Shown in pieces: positions 26,185-35,018 of a stretch of 64,000 bases of DNA; the first letter of the stretch is position 1, and every line of letters starts with the position of its first letter. Position numbers and translations under genes: made by a program. The notes under the pieces are model-generated. The model searched no databases. It had not been told where the DNA came from and worked only from the letters and a program-made list of their open reading frames with translations. Source of the stretch: DASPHG01 sp963748315 (GTDB taxonomy: Bacteria > Actinomycetota > Thermoleophilia > Solirubrobacterales > Thermoleophilaceae); NCBI GenBank assembly GCA_963748315.1, contig CAVVIK010000008.1, forward strand, positions 1 to 64,000, in the 5' to 3' direction.

Positions 26185-27065
26185 GCGGCCGCCCGCTTCG
26201 GGGCCCCGAGCATCTCGCGCGCCTCCTCGACCGTCGCCGCCCGCCGGCCGGCGTTCTCGACCATCTCGCGCGCCTTCGCGACGAGCTCGCCGTTCGACTT
26301 CGCCATCTCGCCGCTCGGCAGGTAGAAGTTGTCCTCGAGGCCGACGCGCACGTTGCCGCCGAGCGAGAGCGCGGCGCCGACGAGCATCCACTGGTCGCGG
26401 CTGATGCCGATCACGCCCCAGTTGTTCGGGCCGTCGGGCCCGCCGGGGATCTGCTCCGACATGAAGCCGAGGTTCTTCGCGGTCGGCCGGATCCCGCCGG
26501 TCACCCCCATCACGCAGGAGATCTGGAGTGGCTCCGTCAGGATCCCCATGTCGATCAGCGGATCGAGGTTCGCGACGTGGCCCGCGTCGAAGCACTCGTG
26601 CTCGGCCTTGATGCCGAGCTCGTTCATGACCGTGAGGAACTCGATGATCGTGTCGAACGAGTTCTCGAAGACCGCCTTGAAGACGAACTCCTTGCGCTTC
26701 TTCGAGTATTTCGCGTAGTTCATCGAGCTCATATTCAGCGCCGCGACGTCGGGCTTGAGCTCGCGCAGGTACTCGATCCGCTTCTCGATCGGGACCCCGA
26801 TCGCACCGGTCGAGTAGTTGATGACGACGTCGTCCACGGCGCCGAGGATCGCCTCGGTGATCGCGCGGAAGTCCTCGACCTCGTACGAAGGGACGCCGTC
26901 GGGCGTGCGCGCGTGGATGTGGATGTGCGTGCAGCCCTCGTCGACCGCGCGCCGCGCCTCCTCGGCGTACTCCTCGGGCGTGTAGGGGATCGCGGGGCAT
27001 TGGTCGCGGTTGGCCACCGCGCCCGAGATCGAGTTGGTGATGATTACGGGGTCCTCGACGCTCAC
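26181..27065 (-). CDS. 3-keto-5-aminohexanoate cleavage family protein (BKACE, DUF849)
   Basis: 294 residues. Members condense a beta-keto acid with acetyl-CoA, giving acetoacetate and a new acyl-CoA. Seen: IITNSISGAVANRDQ start, THIHIHARTPDG with the zinc-binding HxH, VINYSTG, and AEHECFDAGHVANL with further active-site residues; the TIM-barrel ends GGNVRVGLEDNFYL. The substrate (aminohexanoate, carnitine or another keto acid) cannot be read from the sequence. GTG 27065 has AGGGG 6 nt upstream; the 21-bp palindrome lies 22 nt before the start. Confidence 0.9.
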   Translation of the reverse strand: MSVEDPVIITNSISGAVANRDQCPAIPYTPEEYAEEARRAVDEGCTHIHIHARTPDGVPSYEVEDFRAITEAILGAVDDVVINYSTGAIGVPIEKRIEYLRELKPDVAALNMSSMNYAKYSKKRKEFVFKAVFENSFDTIIEFLTVMNELGIKAEHECFDAGHVANLDPLIDMGILTEPLQISCVMGVTGGIRPTAKNLGFMSEQIPGGPDGPNNWGVIGISRDQWMLVGAALSLGGNVRVGLEDNFYLPSGEMAKSNGELVAKAREMVENAGRRAATVEEAREMLGAPKRAAA

Positions 27066-27086
27066 CCGGCGCCCCTTTCGTGCGGA

Positions 27087-27107
27087 GTAGGAAGTGCTAC
27101 TTCCTAC
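27087..27107. promoter_or_regulatory. 21-bp palindromic operator upstream of the BKACE operon
   Basis: Perfect 9-base arms GTAGGAAGT and ACTTCCTAC around a 3-base spacer (GCT), in the 43-bp gap before the BKACE start. A near copy occurs at 31764-31784 before an acyl-CoA dehydrogenase gene, so this is likely one regulator's site. Confidence 0.7.
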
Positions 27108-27108
27108 C

Positions 27109-28075
27109 CTAACCCGGAACGAGAACGAGCTTCCCGAGTGCGCGCCGCTCGTCGATGTCCTTCAGCGCCTGGGGCACCTCGTCGAACCCGTACGTCTTGC
27201 CGATGATCGGCTTGACGAAGCCCTCGCGCGCCATCCGGTCGAGGTCCTCCTGCGTCTCGCGCGCGTAGTCCGGCCGCGGGATCGCGAACGCGCCCCATCC
27301 CGCGCCGACGACGCTGACGTTGCGGAGCAGCAGGCGGTTGACGGCGACCTCCGGGATCGAGCCCTCGGTGAACCCGATCACGACGACCCGGCCCTCGTCG
27401 GTCAGCGAGCGGATGCTGTCCTTGAAGCGATCGCCGCCGACCGGGTCGAAGACCATGTTCACGCCGCCGCCCGAGATCTCCTTCGCCTCGTCCTTCCAGG
27501 AGCCGTCGCTGCGCACGACCTCGTCGCGCGCCGGCCTCGCGCGCGACCCGCTCCTTGTCGTCGTTCGAGACGACGGCGATCACCTTCGCCTTCGAGGCCT
27601 TCGCGACCTGGATCGTCGCCGTGCCCACGCCGCCGGCCGCGCCGTGCACCAGCACCCACTCGCCCTCCTTCAGCTGCCCGCGCTTGTGCAGCCCGAAGTG
27701 AGCCGTGTGGTAGTTGAGGATGTAGGCGGCGCCCTCCTCGAACGACAGCTCGTCGATCAGCGAGAAGGCCATCTGCGGCATCACCGCGACGCGCTCGGCG
27801 AAGCAGTTGCCCAGCGTCATGAACGCCACGCGCTCGCCCTCGGAGAAGCCGGAACCCTCCGGCGCTGAGCTCACGACGCCCGCGCCTTCCGAGCCCAGTA
27901 CGAACGGCGGGTCGGGCTTGTACTGATAGAGCCCGCGCGTCATCAACAGGTCGGGGAACGCGATGCCGGCCGCTTTGACCTCGACAGTCATCGCGCCGTC
28001 GAGCTGCGGCTCGTCGACGTCGGCGACGACCGCCGCGTCGGGGCCGTTCAGCTCCGAAACCTGGACGGCCTTCAT
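27109..28075 (-). CDS. NADPH:quinone oxidoreductase family protein (frameshifted)
   Basis: Medium-chain reductase of the zinc-free quinone-oxidoreductase group, about 321 residues. First frame: GIAFPDLLMTRGLYQYKPDP, GSEGAGVV, and VLVHGAAGGVGTATIQVAKA (NADP-binding AAGGVG). Second frame continues with VNMVFDPVGGD, GRVVVIGFTEG and the C-terminal ALGKLVLVPG. One extra base in the GCGCGC run at about 27532 separates them. Follows the carboxyltransferase gene with an ATGA overlap and is the last gene of that operon. Confidence 0.85.
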
Positions 28076-29673
28076 ACGGGCATCACCCCATGCTTCTTCC
28101 ACGGCCGCTCGAGGTGCTTGCTCTGCGCGAGCTCGAGCGCGCGTATGACGGTCGGGCGGGTCTCGCGCGGGTCGATGACATCGTCGATCAGCGCGTTCCC
28201 CGCCGCCACGTACGGGTCGATCGACTTCCGAATCCCCTCGATCATCTCGGCGCGGGTCGCGTCCGGGTCGTCCGAGGCCTCGATCTGCTTGCGGAAGATG
28301 ATGTTCACCGCACCCTCCGGGCCCATCACCGAGATCTCGGCGCTCGGCCACGCGACGATCAGGTCGGGCTCGTAGGCCTTGCCGCACATCACGTAGTAGC
28401 CCGCGCCGTACGCCTTGCGGACCACGACCGTGATCTTCGGGACGGTCGCCCGCGAGACGGCGTAGAGCATCTTCGCGCCATGGCGGATGATCCCCTCGCG
28501 CTCCACCTTCGTGCCCACCATGAAGCCGGGGACGTCCTGGAGAAACAGCAACGGGATCCCGTACGCGTCGCAGAGGTTGATGAACCGCGCCGCCTTGTCG
28601 GCGGAGTCGTTCTCCAGGATCCCGCCGAGGTGCTTCGGCTGATTGGCGACGATGCCAACCGGGCGTCCGCCCATCCGCGCGAGGCAGGTGATCAGCGTGC
28701 GCGCGAACTTCGGCTTGATGTCGAAGTAGAAGCCGTCGTCGACGATCCGGCGGATCACGTCGTACATGTCGTAGGGCTTGCGCGGCGACTCGGGCAGCAC
28801 GTCGAGCAGCTCCTCGTCCTTGCGGTCGATCGGATCCGAGGCCTCCCGAACGGGCGGCCTCTGCTCGCAGTTCTGCGGCATGAACGAGAGGTATGTCTTG
28901 ATCGCTTCGATGCACTCGTCGTCGGAGTCGACCTCGAGGTCGCCGACGCCGGAGATGCGCGTGTGGATCTTCGAGCCGCCGAGCTCCTCCTGCGTGACGT
29001 CCTCGCCCGTCACGGCCTTCGTCAGATGCGGCCCGGCGAGCGCCATCGAGCCGCGCCCCTTCACCATCGGCACGAAATCGGCCAGGCCGGGGATGTACGC
29101 CGTGCCCGCGGCGCACGGACCCATGAGCGCCGCGACCTGCGGGACCACGCCGCTCATGATCACCTCCTCGCGGAAGAGATGGCCGGAGCCGGCGAACAGC
29201 GAGCCGGCCGCCTCCTGGATTCGCGCTCCGGCGGAGTCGAGCAGCCAGATCAGCGGGATTCGCTTCGTCAAGGCGATCTCGCGCAGGCGGCCGACCTTCA
29301 TCTCGCCGGTCATCCCCATCGAGCCGGCCATCACCGTGAAGTCGTATGCGGCGACCGCCACCAGCCGCCCGTCCACCTTCCCGTAGCCCGTGATGACGCC
29401 GTCGGCGGGCGCCTCCTTGTCCTTCATCGCCGGCTGCGAGAAGTGCGGCCGGCCGTGGATCCCGAGCTCGACGAACGTGCCGTCGTCGATCAGGAGCGCG
29501 AGTCGCTCGCGCGCGGTGAGCTTGTCCTGCTCGTGCTGGCGGGCGATCTTCTCCTCGCCACCGCCGAGCTTCGCCTTCGCGCGCCGCTCCTCGAGGTCCT
29601 CGACGAGCGAGCGCAGCGACGGGCGCTCGACCAGCGTGTCGGCCTTTACGCCTTCCGTCACCGACCCTTCCAT
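28072..29673 (-). CDS. Acyl-CoA carboxylase carboxyltransferase (beta) subunit
   Basis: 533 residues with both halves of the carboxyltransferase fold, as in PccB/MccB/AccD5: N-terminal KLTARERLALLIDDGTFVE and LLDSAGARIQEA; C-terminal VANQPKHLGGILENDSADKAARF, LLFLQDVPGFMVG and VRKAYGAGYYVMCGKAYEPD with oxyanion-hole glycines, then DPRETRPTVIRAL. It moves CO2 from carboxybiotin to an acyl-CoA (propionyl, methylcrotonyl or other). No biotin carboxylase gene is in the window; a separate 70-residue biotin carrier is at 47254. Start ATG 29673 with GGGAG upstream; GTG 29661 is an alternative forming a GTGA overlap. Confidence 0.93.
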   Translation of the reverse strand: MEGSVTEGVKADTLVERPSLRSLVEDLEERRAKAKLGGGEEKIARQHEQDKLTARERLALLIDDGTFVELGIHGRPHFSQPAMKDKEAPADGVITGYGKVDGRLVAVAAYDFTVMAGSMGMTGEMKVGRLREIALTKRIPLIWLLDSAGARIQEAAGSLFAGSGHLFREEVIMSGVVPQVAALMGPCAAGTAYIPGLADFVPMVKGRGSMALAGPHLTKAVTGEDVTQEELGGSKIHTRISGVGDLEVDSDDECIEAIKTYLSFMPQNCEQRPPVREASDPIDRKDEELLDVLPESPRKPYDMYDVIRRIVDDGFYFDIKPKFARTLITCLARMGGRPVGIVANQPKHLGGILENDSADKAARFINLCDAYGIPLLFLQDVPGFMVGTKVEREGIIRHGAKMLYAVSRATVPKITVVVRKAYGAGYYVMCGKAYEPDLIVAWPSAEISVMGPEGAVNIIFRKQIEASDDPDATRAEMIEGIRKSIDPYVAAGNALIDDVIDPRETRPTVIRALELAQSKHLERPWKKHGVMPV

Positions 29674-30443
29674 TCGGGCTCCCTCTTCTCGAAGAACGCC
29701 TGCACGCCCTCGATCGCGTCCTCGGTAGACAGCTCGATCGTGAGCTGCGAGCGCAGGTAGTCGAGTGCGTCCATCAACGGCATGTCCATCTGGCGCCACA
29801 TCGCGTCCTTGCCGAGCTTCATCACGACGGGCGACTTCTTCGCGAGGCCGGCGGCCCACTCGGCCACGGCGGCGTCGAACTCCCCGGCGGGGACGACCTT
29901 GTTCACGATCCCGGCCGCGCGCGCCTCCTCGGCCGTCATCCGCTCGCCCAAAAGCAACATCTCGTTAGCAGTCTTGCGGGGGACGTTGCGATAGATCAGA
30001 GCCATGATCATGAACGGGAACAGCCCGACGTTGATCTCGGGGGTGCCGAAGCCCGCGCCGTCCTTGGCGATGATCAGGTCGCACGCGAGCGCAATCCCGA
30101 GCGACCCGGCGAGGCAGTGCCCGTTCGCCGCGCAGATCGTCGGCTTGCCGAGCGTCCCGATCAGCTCGAACAGATTCACGAAGCGCTCGTTGGCGAACTG
30201 CTTGTGGACCGCGGGCGTGTCGCCGGCGAACCCCGCCAGGTTCCCGCCCGACGAGAAGACCTTCTCGTGCGTCGAGGTAAGGACGACCACACGCACGTCC
30301 TCGTCGTCGCGGGCGGCCTCGAAGCCGCTCGTCAGGTCGGTGAGCATTTCCCACGACAGCGAGTTGCGGGTCTCCGGATCGTCCATCGCGATCGTCGCGA
30401 CGTGGTCGGAGACGGCGTACGTGATCTTCTCGTAGGTTGCCAA
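29658..30443 (-). CDS. Enoyl-CoA hydratase/isomerase family protein
   Basis: Crotonase of 261 residues. SSGGNLAGF and ANGHCLAGSLGIALACDLIIA contain the two oxyanion-hole segments; EINVGLFPFMIMALIYRNV and NEMLLLGERMTAEEARAAGIVNKV (split) follow. The catalytic Glu usually found in the GH-x-x-GGG-x-E position is replaced here (GSLGIAL), so hydratase activity is uncertain. First gene of the ECH-carboxyltransferase-quinone reductase operon; start TTG 30443, only 2 bp from the divergent gene's start. Confidence 0.87.
   Translation of the reverse strand: MATYEKITYAVSDHVATIAMDDPETRNSLSWEMLTDLTSGFEAARDDEDVRVVVLTSTHEKVFSSGGNLAGFAGDTPAVHKQFANERFVNLFELIGTLGKPTICAANGHCLAGSLGIALACDLIIAKDGAGFGTPEINVGLFPFMIMALIYRNVPRKTANEMLLLGERMTAEEARAAGIVNKVVPAGEFDAAVAEWAAGLAKKSPVVMKLGKDAMWRQMDMPLMDALDYLRSQLTIELSTEDAIEGVQAFFEKREPEWKGR
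30433..30438 (+). promoter_or_regulatory. Candidate -10 element, leaderless beta-lactamase-like gene start
   Basis: TAGGTT ends 7 nt before GTG 30446. It lies inside the start of the divergent crotonase gene. Confidence 0.4.
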
Positions 30444-30445
30444 GC

Positions 30446-31216
30446 GTGCGACACCGTATCGCCGCCGCAGTAGTCACGTGCGCCGTCCTTGCGGCGCCGG
30501 CCGCCGCGGACGCGGCGCCGTTTCCGAATCGCCACCAGATGGACGCGGTGCGCCAGTACCTGAAGCAGCGGGTGGGAGTGGTCGGCGTAGGCGTGATCGA
30601 CAGCCAGGGCGGCGTGCGCGGCGTCCACGGCACACGCACCTTCCGCACGGCCAGCGTCATCAAGGCGATGCTGCTCGTGCGGTACCTGCGGAAGGTGGCG
30701 CGCGAGGACCGAGCGCTCACGAGCGAAGAGCGCAGCCAACTCGAGCCGATGATCAGGGTCTCGTCGAACGACGCAGCGACGTGGGTCTACAACCGGCTGG
30801 GCGACCGGGCCCTGCGCCGTCTCGCACGGCGCGCGAGCATGGACCAGTTCACGATCTGCTGCGGCACCTGGGGCGCCGCGCGCTTCAGCGCGCGCGACCA
30901 GGCGAAGTTCTTCTGGCAGCTCGAGCGATTCACCCCACCCCGCTTCCGCGACTACGCGACGCACCTGCTGCGCTCGATCGTCTCCTCGCAGAGCTGGGGG
31001 ATCCCGAGCGTCGGGCGACCGCGCGGCTTCTCGGTCTTCTTCAAGGGCGGCTGGGGAACGACCACGCTCGGCGCGCTCGTCCACCAGGCCTCCTTCGTCC
31101 GCTACCGCGGCACCGGTTTCTCGCTGGCGGTGTTGACCGACGGGAGCCCGTCGATGAGCTACGGGATCGACACGATCGAGGGCGTGGCACGCAGGGTCCT
31201 GCGCCGACCCGGCTGA
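30446..31216 (+). CDS. Secreted serine beta-lactamase-like protein
   Basis: 256 residues with signal peptide (IAAAVVTCAVLAAPAAADA). Penicillin-interacting motifs are visible: TASVIK (SxxK nucleophile), VSSNDAA (SxN) and FKGGWG at the KTG position, where Gly replaces Thr. That layout fits class A beta-lactamase or D,D-peptidase-like proteins; hydrolysis of beta-lactams is not established. GTG 30446 is chosen because it follows the -10 and yields a clean signal peptide; TTG 30437 would add three residues. Confidence 0.75.
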   Translation: MRHRIAAAVVTCAVLAAPAAADAAPFPNRHQMDAVRQYLKQRVGVVGVGVIDSQGGVRGVHGTRTFRTASVIKAMLLVRYLRKVAREDRALTSEERSQLEPMIRVSSNDAATWVYNRLGDRALRRLARRASMDQFTICCGTWGAARFSARDQAKFFWQLERFTPPRFRDYATHLLRSIVSSQSWGIPSVGRPRGFSVFFKGGWGTTTLGALVHQASFVRYRGTGFSLAVLTDGSPSMSYGIDTIEGVARRVLRRPG

Positions 31217-31303
31217 TACGGTGCCGCACTTCGCCGGCTGAGGGGCAGCCGGCGCCCGGGCACGGATCGCCCTCCGAGGAACGACCCACCAAAAGGAGAC
31301 GCC

Positions 31304-31762
31304 TTGAAACGCCTCCGATTGCTGCTGTCGCTCGCGCTCCTGAGCGCATTCGCCATCGCCGCTGTGCCGCAGCCGGCGGGCGCCGCGCGTTCGTTTGCGG
31401 GCGAGGGGATGATGGATGCGATCAACTCCGTCAGGGCGAACCACGGCCTGCGCCAGCTCAAGCGCTCCGATCGCCTCGTGCGCTCCTCGTCCTCCCGCGC
31501 GGAGCTGATGATGCGCGGGGACTTCTTCGCCCACCCGGCACAGCTGCGCGTTCCCACGTTCGACCGCGTCGGCGAGATCCTCGAGCTGCACGGCGGCCGC
31601 CGGCCCCGGATGGGACGCGCGATTCGGCTGTGGCTGAACTCGTACGGCCACCGCGCGGTCATGCTGTCGTCGCGCTACCGCAGGATCGGCGCTGCGCGGG
31701 CCGTCGGCCGCTACCAAGGCGACCGCGCGACGATCTGGGTGGTGCGGTTCGGCAAGCGCTGA
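31304..31762 (+). CDS. Secreted CAP/SCP (PR-1-like) domain protein
   Basis: 152 residues: signal peptide (KRLRLLLSLALLSAFAIAAV), then a CAP domain with INSVRANHGLRQLKRSDRLV, SRAELMMRGDFFAH and WLNSYGHRAVMLSSRYRRIG, the His and Glu pattern of the CAP cavity. Bacterial CAP proteins are exported and of mostly unknown role. TTG 31304 is preceded by AAAAGGAGA, a strong ribosome-binding site. The leader 31217-31303 includes a hairpin (31233-31253) of unknown meaning. Confidence 0.85.
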   Translation: MKRLRLLLSLALLSAFAIAAVPQPAGAARSFAGEGMMDAINSVRANHGLRQLKRSDRLVRSSSSRAELMMRGDFFAHPAQLRVPTFDRVGEILELHGGRRPRMGRAIRLWLNSYGHRAVMLSSRYRRIGAARAVGRYQGDRATIWVVRFGKR

Positions 31763-31763
31763 A

Positions 31764-31784
31764 GTAGGGAGTTGCGCTTCCTAC
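31764..31784. promoter_or_regulatory. 21-bp imperfect palindrome, second copy of the BKACE operator
   Basis: Arms GTAGGGAGT and GCTTCCTAC around TGC; 18 of 21 bases match the site at 27087-27107 in the same register. The likely -35 (TTGCGC, 31772-31777) lies within it and the -10 (TAGGGT, 31794-31799) follows, so binding would block the promoter. Confidence 0.65.
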
Positions 31785-31793
31785 TTTCTGCGG

Positions 31794-31799
31794 TAGGGT
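31794..31799 (+). promoter_or_regulatory. Candidate -10 element, leaderless acyl-CoA dehydrogenase start
   Basis: TAGGGT ends 6 nt before GTG 31806. Identical hexamer and spacing occur before the Nudix gene at 61354. Confidence 0.45.
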
Positions 31800-31805
31800 C
31801 GCGGC

Positions 31806-33014
31806 GTGGCCACCGCAGAGGACGTTCTCAAGCCGGACTTCGGCGCAAGCCGAAAGCACTTCATCTTCACCGAGGAGCACGACCGGCTCCGCGAGTCGAT
31901 CGGCTCGTTCGTCGAGAAGGAGCTCCAGCCGCACGCGCAGGAGTGGGAGGACGACAAGTACTTCGCCGACTGGGTGTTCCCGCGCATGGGTGAGCTCGGC
32001 TTCCTCGGCCTCTCCTACCCGGAGAAGTACGGCGGGCAGGGCGGCGACTACTACTGCAACCTCGTCCTCGCCGAGGAGATGACGAAGTCGAACTGCGGCG
32101 GGCTTGCGATGGGAATCGCCGTGCACACCGACATGGCGACTCCCCCGGTCTTCCTCTTCGGCACCGAGGAGCAGAAGCAGCGTTACCTCGTGCCCGCGAT
32201 CAAGGGCGAGAAGGTCTCGTGCCTCGGCATCACCGAGCCCGACGCCGGCTCGGACGTGTCAGGCATCAAGACGCGCGCCGTCCGCGATACCCGATCGGGC
32301 ACAGGCGGCGACGAGTGGGTCATCAACGGCTCGAAGACCTACATCACGAACGGCCACCGCGCGGACTTCATCGTGCTCGTCACGAAGACCGACGCGGACG
32401 CCGGCTACGACGGCTTCACGCTGTTCCTGGTGGACATGGACTCGGAGGGCGTGATCCGCGAGAAGAAGCTCGAGAAGCTCGGCATGCACGCCTCCGACAC
32501 CGCGCTGCTCGCGTTTCAGGACGTGCGCGTGCCCGCGGACGCGGTGCTCGGCCAGGAGGGCAAGGGCTTCTACCACATCATGTGGGAGCTCCAGGGCGAG
32601 CGCCTGATCGGCGCCGCGGGCTGCGTCGCCGGCGCGCAGCGCTGCTTCGACCGCACGCTTCAGTACGCGCAGGAGCGCAACGCCTTCGGGCGCCAGATCG
32701 GCAAGTTCCAGGTGATCCGGCACAAGTTCGCCGAGATGGCGACCAAGATCGAGTCCGCGCGGCAGCTCGTGTACATGACCGCGTGGCGGCACCAGAACGG
32801 CGAGTACCCCGTCCGCGAGATCTCGATGGCGAAGCTGTACGCCTCGCGCATCGCGGTCGAGGTCGCGGACGAGTGCATCCAGATCCACGGCGGCGCCGGG
32901 TACATGAAGGAGTACGGCATCGAGCGCGTCTGGCGCGACATGCGGCTGAACCGCATCGGCGCCGGAACCGACGAGGTGATGCTCGACGTGATCGGGCGCT
33001 CGTATGGCCTCTGA
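31806..33014 (+). CDS. Acyl-CoA dehydrogenase
   Basis: FAD enzyme introducing an alpha-beta double bond into acyl-CoA thioesters. 402 residues. Seen: LGFLGLSYPEKYGGQGGDYY, CLGITEPDAGSDVSGIKT (substrate/FAD signature), RNAFGRQIGKFQVIRHKFAE, and IQIHGGAGYMKEYGIERVWR with the Glu at the MCAD-type catalytic position. A 25-residue N-terminal extension precedes FTEEHDRLRESI. Substrate chain length cannot be told. Preceded by the 21-bp palindrome; overlaps the metallo-hydrolase start by 11 bases. Confidence 0.94.
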   Translation: MATAEDVLKPDFGASRKHFIFTEEHDRLRESIGSFVEKELQPHAQEWEDDKYFADWVFPRMGELGFLGLSYPEKYGGQGGDYYCNLVLAEEMTKSNCGGLAMGIAVHTDMATPPVFLFGTEEQKQRYLVPAIKGEKVSCLGITEPDAGSDVSGIKTRAVRDTRSGTGGDEWVINGSKTYITNGHRADFIVLVTKTDADAGYDGFTLFLVDMDSEGVIREKKLEKLGMHASDTALLAFQDVRVPADAVLGQEGKGFYHIMWELQGERLIGAAGCVAGAQRCFDRTLQYAQERNAFGRQIGKFQVIRHKFAEMATKIESARQLVYMTAWRHQNGEYPVREISMAKLYASRIAVEVADECIQIHGGAGYMKEYGIERVWRDMRLNRIGAGTDEVMLDVIGRSYGL

Positions 33015-33789
33015 GATCCCCGGCGCGGGCAAGCGCAAGGTCGAGCGGAAGCTCCTTTCGCCCACCGTCGAGCCGGTGGCCGAGGGCGTCTGGGTGATCC
33101 GCGGCGGCGGGCCGCCGAAGCGGACGATGAACGTCTACCTGCTGCAGGAGGGCGACGGCTTCACCGCCTATGACGGCGGCATCCACGGGATGGCCGGGGC
33201 AATCAAGGAGGCGGCGCGGCAGCTCGGCGGCGAGGTGAAGCGGATGGTGCTCGGGCATGCGCACGAGGACCATCGCGGGGCCGCGCCCGACATGGGCGTG
33301 CCGATCCTCTGCCATCCCGACGAGCGGCGCGACGCCGAACGTGAGCTCAGCTGGAACGACGACCGCGGCTTCGACTTCTCGAGGCTCGACAGCCGTGTGA
33401 TCCGCTTCGTGATGCCACGCCTGCTCAAGGTCTGGGACGGCGGACCGGTGAAGATCGCCGACACGGTGTCGGAGGGCGACGAGGTCGCCGGCTTCGTGGT
33501 GAAGGAGACGCCGGGTCATGCACCAGGACTGATCTCGCTCTGGCGCGAGTCGGATCGGCTCGCGCTCGTCAGCGACACGCTCTACACGCTCGACCCGGAC
33601 AGCGTGCGCACGCCCTATGGCGGGCCGCGCATTCCTCACCCCGCTTTCACGCCCGACCGTAAGGCCGCGCGCGACTCGATCCTGAAGATCGCAGCGCTCG
33701 AGCCGAAGGCCGTTTGGGCCGGCCACGCGAACCCGGTCACCGGCGACTGCAGGGCGCAGCTCGAGCACGCGGCCGCCACGACGTACTGA
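33004..33789 (+). CDS. MBL-fold metallo-hydrolase
   Basis: 261 residues. Metal-site motifs in order: LGHAHEDHRGAAPD (HxHxDH), ETPGHAPGLISLW, LVSDTLYTLD and AGHANPVTGD. Unlike glyoxalase II it has no obvious dimerisation domain. It lies between two acyl-CoA dehydrogenase genes, overlapping the first, which suggests hydrolysis of a thioester or ester in the same pathway (inference). Confidence 0.88.
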   Translation: MASEIPGAGKRKVERKLLSPTVEPVAEGVWVIRGGGPPKRTMNVYLLQEGDGFTAYDGGIHGMAGAIKEAARQLGGEVKRMVLGHAHEDHRGAAPDMGVPILCHPDERRDAERELSWNDDRGFDFSRLDSRVIRFVMPRLLKVWDGGPVKIADTVSEGDEVAGFVVKETPGHAPGLISLWRESDRLALVSDTLYTLDPDSVRTPYGGPRIPHPAFTPDRKAARDSILKIAALEPKAVWAGHANPVTGDCRAQLEHAAATTY

Positions 33790-33848
33790 CGTGGCCGCCG
33801 ACGCGCGAGTTCACCAAGGGCGTCCCCGCGGCGCGCCCGTCGGGCCTC

Positions 33849-34988
33849 ATGCCGCCGTTCTCCGAGGAGCACGAGGAGCTGCGCGAGTCGATCCGCCGCT
33901 TCGTCCTCAAGGAGCTGCGCCCGCACGTCCAGCAGTGGGAGGACGACGAGTGGTTCCCGAACGAGGTCTTCCACAAGATGGCCGCGGTCGGCTTCCTCGG
34001 CCTCAAGTACCCCGAGGAGTACGGCGGCGAGGGTGGCGACTACCTCCACGACGCGGTCCTGAGCGAGGAGCTGGCGCTGTGCGGCTCGGGCGGCCTCGCC
34101 GCGGGGATCGGCGCGCACATCGGCATCGCGACGCCGCCGGTGTGGAAGTTCGGCACGGACGAGCAGAAGGAGCGTTTCCTCGCCCCCGCGATCCGCGGCG
34201 AGAAGATCGCGGCGCTCGGCATCACCGAGCCGGGCGCGGGCTCAGACGTGGCCGGCATCCGCACGTTCGCGAAGAAGGTGGACGGCGGCTACGTCGTCAA
34301 CGGGTCGAAGACGTTCATCACGAACGGCGTGCGCGCGGACTTCCTCGTCACCGCCGTCAAGACGACGCAGGAGGGCGGGCACCACGGCCTCTCGTTCCTG
34401 ATCCTCGAGAAGGACATGGAGGGCTACTCCGTGTCGCAGAAGCTGAAGAAGATGGGCTGGCACGCCTCCGACACGGGCGAGCTCGCGTTCCAGGACGTCT
34501 TCGTCCCCGACGAGAACCTGCTCGGCGAGGAGAACAAGGGCTTCTACCTGATCATGGCCAACTTCCAGTGGGAGCGGCTGCTGATGGCGCTCGGCTCGGT
34601 CGGGTCGATGCAGCGGACGCTCGAGCGCACGATCGAGTACGCGCTCGAGCGCGAGGCGTTCGGCCGCCCGATCGCGAAGCACCAGGCGATCCGGCACAAG
34701 ATCGCCGAGATGGCGCTCAGGTGCGAGGCCGGCCGCGCGGTCACCTACAACGCGCTGCGGCTCTTCTACGAGGGCGGCGACGCGGTCAAGCAGGTGACGA
34801 TCGCGAAGCTGAAGACGCAGCGCGACGCGTTCGACGTGGCCGACGACGCCCTCCAGGTCTTCGGCGGCGCCGGCTACATGAAGGAGTACGAAATCGAGCG
34901 CGCGGCGCGCGACACGCGCTTGGGCCCGATCGGCGGCGGCACCGACGAGATCATGAGCGAGATCCTCGGCAAGCAGCTGGGGCTGTAA
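33849..34988 (+). CDS. Acyl-CoA dehydrogenase (second)
   Basis: 379 residues, clearly a paralogue of the gene at 31806: FSEEHEELRESIRRFVLKEL, ALGITEPGAGSDVAGIRT, REAFGRPIAKHQAIRHKIAE and QVFGGAGYMKEYEIERAARD with the catalytic Glu. Start at ATG 33849; no better start exists between the preceding stop (33789) and here except CTG, and no ribosome-binding site is strong. Third gene of the operon controlled from the 31764 operator. Confidence 0.93.
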   Translation: MPPFSEEHEELRESIRRFVLKELRPHVQQWEDDEWFPNEVFHKMAAVGFLGLKYPEEYGGEGGDYLHDAVLSEELALCGSGGLAAGIGAHIGIATPPVWKFGTDEQKERFLAPAIRGEKIAALGITEPGAGSDVAGIRTFAKKVDGGYVVNGSKTFITNGVRADFLVTAVKTTQEGGHHGLSFLILEKDMEGYSVSQKLKKMGWHASDTGELAFQDVFVPDENLLGEENKGFYLIMANFQWERLLMALGSVGSMQRTLERTIEYALEREAFGRPIAKHQAIRHKIAEMALRCEAGRAVTYNALRLFYEGGDAVKQVTIAKLKTQRDAFDVADDALQVFGGAGYMKEYEIERAARDTRLGPIGGGTDEIMSEILGKQLGL

Positions 34989-35018
34989 GAAACGGCCTTC
35001 CGAAACGTTGTCTTGAGC

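Noticed and set aside
28090..29760. Long open frame antisense to the carboxyltransferase gene
   Set aside because: Low-complexity Asp/Arg/His/Val translation typical of a shadow frame; the opposite strand encodes a motif-complete enzyme.
31233..31290. GC-rich hairpin and a GGGC-ACGG-GCCC element upstream of the CAP gene, considered as guanidine-II (mini-ykkC) riboswitch
   Set aside because: Only one loop resembles ACGR and the second hairpin does not pair; no transporter follows.
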